Of a stretch of 64,000 nt of DNA, positions 1-63,181 are shown one piece after another. This DNA comes from Talpa occidentalis (taxonomy: Eukaryota > Chordata > Mammalia > Eulipotyphla > Talpidae). Below the pieces are notes generated by a model. It was given only the letters and a program-made list of their open reading frames with translations. It made no database searches and was not told the DNA's origin. The stretch covers positions 117,874,234 to 117,938,233 of the forward strand of contig NW_023605305.1 in the NCBI RefSeq assembly GCF_014898055.3, given 5' to 3'. Both the position numbers and the translations under genes were made by a program. Every line of letters begins with the position of its first letter. Position 1 is the stretch's first letter.

Positions 1-52588
<52,588 letters not shown>

Positions 52589-54419
52589 CTGCGGGACGGG
52601 CGGGGCTCGGTGAGCGCCCGCGGCCCCCCGGGGCACCAGCCTGGCCCCGGGAGGGTCCCCGCGCGGCCCCGCGGCGCCCCGTCCCGCGGGTGGCACGCGG
52701 CCTGCAGATGTGCGGCTTTGAGGGTCGCAGCCCCTCCGGGGCTCTTCCGGCCCGAGGCGCACCGGAGCGCGCCCCCACCAGAGGCCGCTCGGCCCCCCAG
52801 CCCCGCGCGGCCTCCCCTGCCTCCCGCCGCACCGCGGGGCCCAGGCTCGCGCTCCCGCGTGGGCTGTCCATGCCCACGCAGGCCCCCTGCTGCAGAGGTT
52901 GGATATGCTAGGTCTCCCCATCCAAGAAGGGGGAGGGGTTCCTGCACCCCAGAGGCCCTGGCAGTGGAGGCCCAGGGCCCGCTCCTGACCTGTCCTCCCT
53001 GACCCCGCAGCAAAGGTCACCTCTCTCCCCTGCTCTTCCCCCAGGCCTCCCCCAGGCGCCCTCAGGCTGTGTGTGGGGCCTGCCTGGCCCAAGCTGCACT
53101 GCCAAGGGTGGCCACTGGCCCCCCCAGGGGTGTTCATCCCAGCGTGGGAGGGAGGGAGGAGCCAGCACCGGCCCCCCCCCCCAGCAAGGCCTCCTCACAC
53201 CCTCAGGGCCAGCCCAGCTCAGGGCTGCGGGGCCCATTTCATGCTGGCTGGCCCCCACAGCCGCCCGCAGGCCTCAACGCACTCGCCTCTGCCCCTGCCC
53301 CTGCCCGCCACTGCCCCGCCCAGTCAGGAGAGCGGCCCTGCCCGCGGTGCCTCCAGTCGCCAGACAGCGGTGCCCACCGCGGGGCACAGGGCCCTCCGCC
53401 CTGGTCCTGTGATGCAGGCCCTAATCCCCTTAATCCTCCCCGGGAGGCGGCGAGCAGCCTGCTGACTCACTGTGCGTCAGCACCCCGCCCCGCCCGCACC
53501 TGGCTGCAGAGGGCCTGGCCCCCAGGGCACCCCGGGCCCTGGCCTGCCAGCTCTGCTCAGCGCCCACCCCAGCGTGCAGCTGGCCGCGGGCTCCCCAAAG
53601 GTGAGGCGCCACACCCCCAACATCTCAGAGGTCGGGCTGGCATGCAGACGCCAGGGACGCAGGGGCACCGCGCCCCACCCCGCCCCTGGCAAGGGTGGCC
53701 AGAGACCCCAAGACCCTGAAGGGCCACCAGGACCATGCCCACCACCTTTGCCCTCCTAATGCGCCGACCCACAGGGCCGAAGGGGCTCACGGGGGCCGCT
53801 GCCTCTGCTTCCGGGCAGCCCCGCCAGGCCGGCGTCCCCCTGGGCAGCAGAACCAGGCAAGAGAGGGCTGCCTCGGGCACCCGGGACATGACAGCCTCCG
53901 GCTTTCAGGCCAGCTGAGGCCCTCGGGCCGGCGGGCACCTGCCACAGTGGGGGCCAGGGCTGCTGGAGGTGTAGGTGCATGGGCAGCAACTGGAGAGGCC
54001 AGGACCTCAGGGCCGGGCCCCCAGAGATGCCCCCCAGGCAGGTGGCTCCTGTGGGGCCCACTCAGCCTCTCAGCATGGGGAGATGGCCCAGCACACAGGC
54101 CTCACTGGGGGGACCTGGGGCCCGTTGCTGGGGCGCTGGCGCAGGCCCCGCCTACCACTTTCCAGCCCTCTTTCCAGAACATGGCTCTGTCTCTCGGGCA
54201 TGGGCTACTTTCCAGAAGGGCCTCAAGTGGGGAGCAGCTCACCCACAGCAGGGCCAGGCCCTCTGCCCCAGCGCTGCACTGCCCCAGCCCTCGCAGAAAA
54301 GACCCACAAGGGCAGCTCCTGGGGCCTGGCCCTGAGACCCACGCGGGCTTCGCACTCAGGACATTCTCTGGGGTCAGGTGTCAGCCCCGCTGGCTGTGCC
54401 CTCCGCTGAGCCAACAGGC

Positions 54420-54833
54420 CCAAAATAGCCCCAGCTGTCAGCAGCACTGGCCCTGGAGCGGGGGCAGGGCTGGCCGACCCCCGGCCGCCCTCCGAGGGGC
54501 CGCGAGCGCGGGCTGCAGTGCCCCTGCCAGACCCAGGGCCCGTCCCCAGAGCCCTGACCTCCCTGACTGTCCTCTGGAGACCCAGGGCTGCCCACACTGC
54601 CCCCCTCTGCTCCTCACCTTCCTCTCAGGGGGCTGCAAGCGGTGCCGGGCTGGGGCTCAGATGGAACGTCGGGCGCTGGGTCTCACCTCCTGCTGCCGGC
54701 CAGGACCTCCGCGGCGCCCACCCAGCAGCCCACACTCTGGCCGGCACTCAGACTGGACGGGGACGAAAGGACAGGCAGATGCCGTCAGCTGGAGAGGCCC
54801 CCCCGGGCAGGCCCAGCCCAGCTCCAAAATAGC
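54420..54833. promoter_or_regulatory. Candidate muscle promoter/enhancer elements upstream of OBSCN
   Basis: CCAAAATAGC (one base from a CArG box, also MEF2-like) occurs at 54420-54429 and 54824-54833. Each is near a CAGCTG E-box (54432-54437 and 54786-54791). Paired MEF2/SRF and MyoD-type sites are typical of muscle genes. The pair sits 1.9-2.3 kb upstream of the first coding exon, where a noncoding first exon might start. Confidence 0.35.
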
Positions 54834-54949
54834 CACTGTCACCGCCCGGGGTCTGGTTTCACCCACCCCAGAAGGCAAAGGGCAGGCTCTGGGGGTGGGG
54901 AGGAGCCCATGTCTCCCGGGTGGGCGGGGGACCCTGGTCAGACCAGCCT

Positions 54950-54984
54950 CCCGGGGTTCAGGGTGGGAAAGGACCCCGGGGCCC
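54950..54984 (+). repeat. 35-nt dispersed repeat, copy 1
   Basis: Starts CCCGGGGTTCAGGG, then TGGGAAAGGACC. It differs by one base from 56468-56502. A weaker relative (GGTTCACTCCGGGAAAGG) is at about 56793. Confidence 0.6.
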
Positions 54985-55553
54985 TGTGCCAGTGGGGGGC
55001 CGAGGACCACGCCTCGGGGCTGGCTCCCACCTTCTCACTCTGGGGATCCCTTTCAGATCCACCAGCCTCCAGCCTGTGTGCAGCGGCACAGACGGGGTGC
55101 AGGCAGTGGCTGGGGCCCAGCGGGGTGTGGAGCAGGGGCAGCCTCCATGCTCTGTCCGGGCCCCACCCCTACAAGGGCACCAGCCAGGAGGGCAGGCCTG
55201 GGTCCCCAGGGGCAGCAGGCCAGCCCCTCCTGGAGAGACCACGGGCCTCCCACCAGCCACCGACTGCCCGTTTGGCCCAGTCCACCTTCCCCGGGTGGAC
55301 CCCATGTCCCTGGGCCCTGGTGAGGTCCTCAGGGGCCCAGTCCCACCAGGCGATGCCCCGACACGTGGCTAGGCGGGGACAGGGTCAGAGGACCCGCCAT
55401 CTTCCTAGAGGACAGGCCCAGTGGTCCTGACGCCTGGTCAGCTCTGACCTCGCGGCAGACCCCGTGGACGGGGCGGCTCACGCCAGGTCACCGGTTGGCC
55501 GGGCGGCTACACCTAGAGAAATGCTGGTGGATCTGGCATGCAGCTGATCCAGG

Positions 55554-55567
55554 GCAGCAGGGGGCAC
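55554..55567 (+). promoter_or_regulatory. CTCF-like site
   Basis: GCAGCAGGGGGCAC fits the CTCF core. It is about 0.7 kb from the palindromic site at 56242. Confidence 0.3.
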
Positions 55568-55663
55568 TGAAACCGGCCCAGGACACTGCCCAAATAGTTT
55601 ACTGGTCACTGTCTGAGCTCTTCCCCCGTGTGCACAGTTGCAAGGCCACGCAGGCCCGGAGAA

Positions 55664-55810
55664 CAATAAAGGGATTTATTTAACAAACCAGGGAAAACAA
55701 GAGTTACTGAGGCCAAAAATGGCCCTTTCCTTCCCCCAAAGCTGTGTCCAGTGTTTTCCAGCCCTAAACAAAAGCAGTTAAGATGGCGTCCTCCCGCCGC
55801 TGAGGCCTGG
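55664..55810 (-). repeat. LTR-like fragment, copy 1
   Basis: TTTATTTAACAAACCAGGGA, then AGAGTTACTGAGGCC and AAGATGGCG. It resembles 58890-59040 over about 45 nt plus a second block. The AATAAA on the minus strand and dispersed copies suggest an old retroviral LTR fragment. No reading frame is kept. Confidence 0.35.
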
Positions 55811-56241
55811 GCCTCGCAGCAGCCGCGGGACGCCCCCGCGCAGCGCCAGACACGCACTCTCAGGACAGCAGCTGCAGCGGCCGAAGGACCCGACCGCGGC
55901 CACAGCGAGGGCCTGCCCTGGTCTCCGCCTTCCCCCAGGCCGTGACAGCAGCAGAGCTGGGAACAGCTTCCGTCGCTCGGCCAGCAAAGCCCCGGGACTC
56001 TCCCTGGCTGAGGCCGGCTGCTGGAGGCCTCCACGCCCATCAGGGGCCGCCCCAGCCTCGGGGAGATCCGCGCGGTGGGGCCAGAATCGCTGACCCTGGA
56101 ATCACTGAAGGTCCGAAAACGCTGAATGTTCAGACGCTGAATCCCGAACACCGAACCCGGGGCCGCTGCTGCAGTCCCTTGCCGGAGTCTCCGCCCCAAA
56201 TGCCATACCCGTTAGCCTGCCCCTGGGGCACGGCCTCGCCA

Positions 56242-56261
56242 GCGCCCCCTGCAGGGGGCGC
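56242..56261. promoter_or_regulatory. Palindromic CTCF-like site
   Basis: A perfect 20-bp palindrome, GCGCCCCCTGCAGGGGGCGC. It contains the CTCF core (CTGCAGGGGGCGC) in both orientations between OBSCN and IBA57. Confidence 0.45.
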
Positions 56262-56467
56262 CACCTGTAACAGTCTGGCTTCAGCCCTGTCACACGGTGA
56301 GGCCTCTGTCCCCCCACTTCCGCCTTGGGGACCCCACTCTTGTGACCCCTCACCCAGTCGCCTATGAAAGGACCCCCTAACACCACCACACTGGGGTCTC
56401 GGGCTCCTCGTGTGGATTTGGGGGGCAGATTCCAGTGAGGAAGGAAAAAGTGGGAAAGAGAACGAGG

Positions 56468-56502
56468 CCCGGGGTTCAGGGCGGGAAAGGACCCCGGGGC
56501 CC
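56468..56502 (+). repeat. 35-nt dispersed repeat, copy 2
   Basis: 34 of 35 bases are the same as 54950-54984, 1,518 bp away, inside a patchwork of repeat-like sequence (55.5-57.6 kb). Confidence 0.6.
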
Positions 56503-58228
56503 AGTGCTGACGTTTCCGGCGGCCAGGGCTGACACCCGTGTGCCCCGCGCCGCCCGGCCCCGACGCACACCGCGCCTGTCTCCCTGTGTGCCGGCAGCTC
56601 CCGGGCAGGCGCCGGAGGCCCCGGCGACGCCCCTGCTGTCTGGCGTCCCGGGGAGGCCTGGGAGTACAGGCCGGCCCACCCGGCCTCCAGGTGACCCCAC
56701 GGCCGCACCGCCCCGTCCAGGGACCCAGCCCCACCGCCGGCCGTCACTGTTGTGTTTTTTGGAGTCAGTGGGTTTGGGGTGCAGGGTCCTTGGGTTCACT
56801 CCGGGAAAGGTGTCACCAGAGCTCCCCTTCCAGCAACACGCGGCCAGCCTCCCAGGCGAGTTTCTCCACGAGACAGAGACGTGGGTCGCATTTAAAGGAC
56901 AGGTTTACTAGGGCCAGGGACGGCAGAGTAAGGGACACTTGCACAGACACCAGCGGGCAGGAGGAGCTGCCCGAGGAGGACGGGTTTGCTGAGAGGCCTG
57001 CATAGCCTCAAGCAGGTGGCCCTGAGGGGAGCGGCCTCCGCTGAGGGGGTCAATGAGGAGACGTCCCGGCAGGTGCAGGTCACGGGCAGGGAGGGGGCGG
57101 CTGCCCTGCGGACAGGGGAGTGGGTGACAAGAGGCCCCTGCGTAGGCACGGGTGGGCAGAGGGACGGCGGCCCCGAGCCAGGGCAGACTGCACTGATAGA
57201 GTCTCCCGTCTGGGAGGGGTCGCCCCTTGTGAGCCTCAGCTGGTTGCTGACTTTGGACAACTCTGCAGAGTCTCAAAGGGACCGGAGATTCCAGGATGGG
57301 CTCCATCTCCATGTCTTTCCCTTGGATGCGCCCCCGATACCTGCTTGGGTGCCACGCCTTGTGACCCCGGCGTCCGCGCCGAGGATGCTAGTTTCCGCGA
57401 CGGTGCCGTCTGGCCTGAGGATCTTGGTGTCCGTAGCTGGGTCAAGGGCTGTGCGAATCCCTTCGACCCCCGCCTCCTTGAGTGAGCCGGGTTTCTGGTC
57501 TCGTGGCGCCTCCTCTTCAGTTTGTTTTTTTCTATTCTTGTCCTCCATCAGTCACCCTTCAATTGGGGGATCAGCCCCTCCCCTACCCTTACCTCAGGGG
57601 GAGTAGGCATTCGCCCCACCCTGCCCACGGTGTCCCTCATGGTCTCTGGCCACCGGAGGTCAGGATTCAGCGCCAGCAGGCATGCCAGGCCGCTGGCCCT
57701 CGGCCCCTGCCACCGTGGACCCCGCCGGGGTCCTCCCGGGCACACCCCATAGAAACGCTGCTGCAGCTGCACCAGCCCCCGGAGGGCCAGGGCTCTGGCT
57801 GCACACAACGTGGGGAGCCAGTCACCGCAGACCCCCACCCCCACCCCACGCGGCTGGCAGTGGCCCGGGCGCCTGCACTGGACCCTCCTCACCCTGCTGG
57901 GAACAAGCGCTCGGGGCAGGAGCCAGCACAGAGACACACACCCCCCCAAGCGCAGCCCCTGGTCCTCCTGGCCGGAGCTCGGAGCCGAGAGGCGGGCGTC
58001 CCCTGCAGATGCCGCCCGAGCCGAGGGCACCGTGGGCAGCGGGAGGCCCGGGGCTGTGGGCATGGCTCGGACACGGCCGCACACACAGGCCCCAAGCCCA
58101 GGGAACCCATCCTCAGTGCCACAAGCCCGGCCTGGGGGGATCCCGCCCCGGCCCCTTTCTCCTGGGGAGCACGAGGCCCCCTCGCGGCCATGGTGGGGGC
58201 CTTGGTCCACCTTTTTTGTGCTGCTTTG

Positions 58229-58241
58229 AAAAAGCGTCCCT
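58229..58241 (+). repeat. SINE target-site duplication, 5' copy
   Basis: AAAAAGCGTCCCT, paired with 58492-58504 (12 of 13 identical). Confidence 0.7.
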
Positions 58242-58491
58242 GGGGGTGCAGGGGTTGAGTCTCAGCACTATGGCGCTATCAACAGCCTCTGCAGCACAAG
58301 TTCCATCCCCGGCCAGGGAGCTGCCCACAGGGCCCAGCAGACCTCTCCTGGCTCCCGCTGTCCCCTCAGCAGTGTGTTTCAGTGGATCCGCCTGTTCTGC
58401 TCCCCACTCTCTCTGGGGAGTCCTCTCGCCCCCGCACCTCTGGCCTGTACCCCAGTTCTTGTGTGCATAAATAAAATAAATCTTTTAAAAA
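58242..58491 (+). mobile_element. tRNA-derived SINE of the AATAAA/TCTTT-tail class
   Basis: The element starts with a degenerate A box, has a B-box-like GTTCCATCC, then a unique body. It ends CATAAATAAAATAAATCTTTT followed by poly(A). Flanking 13-nt copies AAAAAGCGTCCCT (58229-58241) and AAAAAGCATCCCT (58492-58504) are a target-site duplication with one mismatch. Tails with AATAAA plus TCTTT define T+ SINEs of carnivores, horses and some bats. I do not assign a subfamily. Confidence 0.75.
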
Positions 58492-58504
58492 AAAAAGCAT
58501 CCCT
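58492..58504 (+). repeat. SINE target-site duplication, 3' copy
   Basis: AAAAAGCATCCCT, just after the poly(A) tail. Confidence 0.7.
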
Positions 58505-58885
58505 TGTAATAGCGGCCAGTGAACGCCAGAAACGGACACCGGGACCACCCCTTCTCGAGCAAGAGGGGGCTGGGGGCATTTCTGGAGCGGCCTGGATCAC
58601 GATCAGCTTCCCTTTCTCACGCCCAGCGGTTACGTGGGGCCAACGCCCTGTCCTGGGCCCACCTGCGCCCTTGTCCACGGCTTCCTGGGGAGCTCGGGGG
58701 CGTTCGCTGGTCAGCGGCTAGAAAGCCAGATGGTCACCTTGGACAGGCTCCTCTGCCCTTGAGCTCGCTGCAAGTGCATGCCACGGCCAGGGGTCCATGG
58801 TGGCCCTGCAGGGGGAAGGGCGGGCAGGGGGCAGGCCCTGCAGGGGCGGGGAGGGGGCTTCAGGCAGGATCACTCGGCTCAGGGA

Positions 58886-59040
58886 CACAACAATCGCGTT
58901 TATTTAGCAAATGGGGAGACGAGGAGTTTCCGAGGCCGAGTGGCCGCTACCCCACCCCAGGTATCCTCGGTGTCCAGGATCCTAGGCAAGAGGCCCCTGG
59001 TCCAAGATGGCGCCATTGGGCCCACGAGGCCCAGGGCGGG
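58886..59040 (-). repeat. LTR-like fragment, copy 2
   Basis: TTTATTTAGCAAATGGGGAG, then AGGAGTTTCCGAGGCC and AAGATGGCG in the same order as at 55.67 kb. It supplies the candidate IBA57 poly(A) signal. Confidence 0.35.
58899..58904 (-). terminator. Candidate poly(A) signal for IBA57
   Basis: TTTATT on plus is AATAAA on minus. It is the first canonical signal downstream of the IBA57 stop and implies a 3'UTR of about 1.7 kb. It lies inside an LTR-like block also found at 55.67 kb, so the signal may have come from a mobile element. Confidence 0.4.
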
Positions 59041-60571
59041 CAGCCCAGGCAGCGGTGGAGGAGCCCAGGGGTGCGAAGGTCTGGGGGCAGCGGGCAGCAG
59101 CGGTTCCAGACGCCCAGCCGGCAGCTCGTGGTGGCCAGGCCGGCCCTGATGCACCCTCCCGGCGGCGGCTGGACACTTGCTCCTGCTCGTCCTTCTTTTG
59201 GAGGCGGGTTGGGAATGCGAGGGGTCTGAGCGTCTGGGGTCCCCCGCTGGCTCGGTCTCCTCTTCAGAGCCCCCGCCCGCCTGGCCGCTCCTGACTGGAC
59301 CATCCCACCCGCCCGCCCGCCCAGGTGGCCTGGCACAGAGCGGTCAGCACCAGCTGCCCAGGCACGCACCCGCGCAGACACGGGAGGCCAGGGTGTCGGC
59401 GTCCATGCTAAGGTGCCACTCTCTGGGGTGGGGCACCCACCTCGCACAACAGTGGGGGTGCGGGGGGGTGGACCCAGGGGACACTTCGCTGCCCTCCCCA
59501 GCACAGGCGCTCTCGATGCTCTCGGAATGGGCAGCGCCCACCTGGCCTGAGGGAGTGCAGCGAACCCCCAGGGCAGGGGCTCCAGCGTGGTGGTCTCTGA
59601 CCAGGTGCTGTGCAAACAACCCCCCACTTCCCACTCAAGGAAAAACGGTGCCAAACTGAGTCAACACCATTGACCAGGCTGCTGGGACCCCGGGACGGGG
59701 CTGCAGGGGGGCGGCCCCGCTCGGCCACTGATTTCCCTCCCGGCTAGGCCAGGCAGGGCAGCCAGGGCGTCTGGAATGGCCACGCCCACGTCCCGCCTGC
59801 GTGGGAGAGTGAGGGCAGCAGCTGCTGGAAGGACATGGCCAGGGGCAGAGCCTGCCGCTGCGGTGCAGCCCAGGGGGTCATCTCTCGGGGGTGGACAACA
59901 CAAGGCACAGGTGGGAGGCCAGAGGCCCTGCTCTGCAGTGGTCACCACTGTGCTAGGCAGGGCCTGGGGGGCCGTGGGGGGCTTCCTCCTACGAGGGAAA
60001 AGGAGGCTGCTGCAAAGCCCAGCCAGTGCACAGACACCCCCTGGGGCAGAGCTGCCCACTTCCCCCATCAGCCCCCCACCCCCCCAGCGTGGGGGAGGGG
60101 CGCCGGGCACTGTGCAGGAAGCCACCCCCAACCACCTTTTGCTTCCCGCCCCAGCAGACACGCCTTGGGCTGGGGCTCAGGCCACTACCTGGGTCCTCCT
60201 CACTGCCAGCCCTGGGCAGACGCCCCGCGAATTCCCCCAGCCCCGCTCCCGCCTCTGCCTGGGGAGGTTAGCGCTGCCCGTGGGCCCCTGGCTGCGGTCC
60301 AAGAGGGCGGTTGCACGGTCACACCCTGGCTGCCCACTTGCCAGGCCCACCCCCGCCCAGGACAAGGTCCTGAGCTCGGACCCTGCTCCTGTCCAGGCCA
60401 GCACGCTCGCCACCCCTCCGGCAGGTTGGGGGACGGCCAGCTCAACACCCAGCAGGGTCGCGGCCCGCGGTCCCGGGAGGGCTTCCGCCGAGTGTGGCAG
60501 GCCAGACGCCTGCACCCAGCCCCAGGGCGCCCTGCAGCTCCAGGGTCTGTGGAGGGGCCGGGGTGCCCAGG
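59041..60571. other. IBA57 3' flank, probably partly 3'UTR
   Basis: GC-rich, no exon or RNA gene seen. It would be 3'UTR if the signal at 58899-58904 is used. Confidence 0.4.
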
Positions 60572-60963
60572 CTACTTTGCGGCCCCCGGCCACCAGTCGG
60601 GCACTGACGCCGTGAGAGCCACGCGGCCGCGCTCGGAGGTGCCGACATGCAGGGGGCCGTGGATCAGCTCCGCGCGCAGCAGCGCTAGCCCCACGTGCCC
60701 CTGGCCAGCCCGGTACTTGCCGGCCACCTGGCCCGACGCGGTGAGCACGGGGGTGCCGGGGGCCAGGCCGCAGGCAGGGAGGTCGCCAGAGAGACGGACA
60801 GGGAAGAGGCGTTTGCGGACTACGCCCGTGTGGTGGGTGCGGGCCGTCAGCTCCTGGCCCAGGTAGCAGCCCTTGGTGAAGCTGACCCCATTCATGAAGG
60901 CCAGGTTGGACTCCAGGGGCAGTGCCACGCCCGGGGGCAGGTCTCGGATGCCCTCAGGCACGC
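60572..60963 (-). CDS. IBA57: IBA57 coding exon 3 with stop
   Basis: A 392-nt coding part ending at TAG 60572-60574: [50 protein letters not shown], ending [12 protein letters not shown]. This exon carries the catalytic-fold signature. Confidence 0.95.
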
Positions 60964-63181
60964 CTGTGGGTGGAAGGGGCAGTGGGTGAGGGCTCCAGGG
61001 CTTCAAAGGGGCGGCTCAAGTCCCCACCCCGCCCTGCTCCTGCCGCTGTTCTCCCACCCTCCTCCCTCAGGTCCCCTGGCGGCACCCCCTTCCTCTCGCC
61101 CCTCTGGTGCCCAGCCTGGCTCTGGACGCCCGGCCATCCGAGACACCTGCTCCTTACACCGATCCCCCCCGCCCGGGCGCCAGGGCTGCACCCCTTCCCG
61201 GCCCTTGGGCAGGGCCACTCGCCCACCTTGCTGGTACCGGTGCCGGTGGTAGTCCTGGGCATCCCCAAGCTGGCTCCCCAGCACAGGGGCCGGGCCCTGG
61301 ACCCGCGCGAGGAGCCGCCAGCCCATGCGGGCAGTCCGAGGATCACGGGCCATGATAGGGGCGTGCTCAGGGCCCTGCGGGGGTGCAGCCTCGGGGGCGC
61401 CAGGCAGCGCCGCCCACACACCCAGCTCGGGGTGCAGCTCCACGGCGACCCTCCGCCGGATCCTGTGCAGCGCCAGGTGCCTCTGCACCGCGTCCAGCGC
61501 CCCGCGGTCACACTCCAGCAGGAAGGCAGGCGCCTCGGCCTCGAGCTCGGGGAGCCTGCAGGGAGAGTGGGGTGCGTGGGGGCGTCAGGAGCAGCACACC
61601 CTGCCACCCAGAGGGGCCCCGACAGCACCAGTGGCTGCGCCGGGAGGGGAGCAGCAGGACGCGGGTGGTGGGTACCGCCAGCTCCAGGGACACTGCCACC
61701 GCCCCAGGCTCTCAGCCCCGAGCAGGGGGTGCCCACAGGAGACCCCAGCACCATGTCCGGCTTTACTCTGATACCCAAAATGGAAAGCAACAGCCCTGCA
61801 GTGGAAGGGCGCTCACCACGCCACCCCAGGTTCCGCAGGGCACCCCGGAGACCAGCTGCGGGGCTGGGGCTCACCCTCCTCAGCAGCAGGAGGGGCGCGG
61901 GGGAGGAGCCTGAGGGGCACACGCGGGAACAGGCAGCCGCGTCCACCACAGTAACTGCAGGCACACGCGTGTGCACACACCGGCCCGGGTGCGCCTCGCG
62001 GGTCACACGTCCAGCCCCAGCGGGCCCCGGGCCCCAGAGCGAGCTGCTGCCGCTTTGGGAACCGCGCCCGGCGCCTCCCGGGGGCTTCCCGCGAAGTGCG
62101 GCCGCCGCGCGCAGGGCGCGGAGCTCCCCGGGCGGCGCGGGCACCGGCCACCGGCCCGTCGCCTGCTTCCCAGCGCGCGTCACGCTCCCCAAGCCCTCAC
62201 GGAGGGGGGGCCTGGGGGCGGGGGAGGCCGGCCCGGAGGGAGGGGCCGCCCAGGAGGGACCCGGGCCGACCCTTCTCGCCGCCAGCGGGCTCGGGGCTTG
62301 CGCCCAGGGGCTGGCCTCAGGCCCCGCCGGCGCCGGTCAGGGGGCGCGGCTGAGTGACGGGGACGGGTCGGCGGGGAAAGGGGGGCGGGGGGCGGCGGCG
62401 GGGCGCTCGGGCCCGGGGCCCGCCGCCGGCCGCACGGAGGCCAGGGCGCGGGCAGCGGCCCCGCGGGCGCAGGGCGAGGAGCGCCAGGCGGGGGCTGCGG
62501 CCACGGCCGCCCGCGGGCAGGGAGCTCGGACTCGGCGGGGAGGCGCCCGGGAGCGGACGGGCCGGCTCAGGCCAGGTCGGGCGAGCCCAGCCCACCAGGC
62601 GGGAGGCCCCTGCGGCCGCAGCGCGCAGGCGCGGGGAGCGCCGCGGGGGGCGCGGAGGGAGCAGTGGCGCGCAGGCGCGGGGCGGGGGTTGGCGCGCAGG
62701 CGGGGGGAGGACGGGGCGCAGGCGCAGCGCGCCCCGCGCTTCAGGCCCCGCGGCAGCCGGGCGGGCCCCTCCCTCCGCCCGCTCCGACGGGGGATCCGCC
62801 TCCTCGCCCGCCCCAGCCCCGCCCACCCGGCGCCCCGTCCTCTCACCGGTACACGATGACGTCATAGAGCGTGCGCCCCTGGACGTTGAGGAAGTGAGCG
62901 TAGCCCGCGCGCGCCGCGGGCGGGGCCGCCCCGTCCGCAGGGCCCGGCAGCTCATTGGTCAGCAGCCCCAGAAGGAAGGGCGCCGAGTCCGGCCCGCGCA
63001 CGCGCACCAGGGCGCGCTCGCTCAGGGGGAAGCAGGTCCAGGCCCCGCCACCCCCGGGGTCGCCGCCCTGACGGCCTGGGCCGTGGGCCAGGCGGCTCCC
63101 CGGGGCGGCGCGCAGCCGCCAGCACCAGGCCCTGCGGCCACGTCCCGGAGCCACCCCCCGGAGCAGCGCCGCGGCCGCCAT
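60572..63181 (-). CDS. IBA57: IBA57, mitochondrial iron-sulfur cluster assembly factor
   Basis: Three coding exons (62847-63181, 61227-61555, 60572-60963) give 1,056 nt, 351 residues plus stop, close to human (356). IBA57 is a GcvT/aminomethyltransferase-fold protein that works with ISCA1/ISCA2 in the mitochondrial matrix to make 4Fe-4S clusters, for example for aconitase and lipoate synthase. Residues 1-35 are arginine-rich without acids ([18 protein letters not shown]), a typical mitochondrial presequence. The family signature is [15 protein letters not shown] near residue 240, with the conserved cysteine present. The ATG at 63179-63181 is chosen because it matches the human start and sits in AAAATGG; the in-frame upstream codon is GTG. 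It lies about 8 kb upstream of the obscurin ATG on the same strand. Confidence 0.96.
61227..61555 (-). CDS. IBA57: IBA57 coding exon 2
   Basis: A 329-nt exon: [64 protein letters not shown]. Phase 2 to 1. Confidence 0.95.
62623..62725. promoter_or_regulatory. Three NRF1-type motifs
   Basis: GCGCAGGCGC occurs exactly at 62623-62632, 62669-62678 and 62716-62725, spaced 46-47 bp. NRF1 controls many nuclear genes for mitochondrial proteins, which fits IBA57. The sites lie 0.45-0.56 kb downstream of the start codon, in intron 1. Confidence 0.5.
62847..63181 (-). CDS. IBA57: IBA57 coding exon 1
   Basis: A 335-nt exon with the presequence and [33 protein letters not shown]. The last two are hallmark blocks of the GcvT-like fold. 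Donor ACCG|GTGAGA, phase 2. Confidence 0.95.

Larger units (their letters stand above)
52589..55500. other. OBSCN 5' flank or first intron
   Basis: No coding exon supported. The noncoding first exon of OBSCN and its promoter should lie in or beyond this stretch. The muscle-type motifs at 54.4-54.8 kb are the only hint. Confidence 0.5.
55811..58228. other. Intergenic repeat-like patchwork
   Basis: Contains repeat pieces, the CTCF-like palindrome and a 91-codon minus-strand frame at 57273-57548 (MEDKNRKKQTEEEAPRDQKP) of no family I recognise. It could be a relic of a mobile-element gene; I would not call it a gene. Confidence 0.4.

Noticed and set aside
53695..55323. 542-codon plus-strand frame upstream of OBSCN
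   Set aside because: GC-driven open frame with no domain, no conserved start context and no exon structure.
57273..57548. 91-codon minus-strand frame MEDKNRKKQTEEEAPRDQKP as a gene
   Set aside because: No family recognised, no splice or poly(A) context, and located in repeat-like sequence. Kept only as a note.
60922..62859. 645-codon plus-strand frame over IBA57 introns
   Set aside because: R/G/A/P-rich low-complexity translation of a CpG island antisense to IBA57; no motif or splice support.
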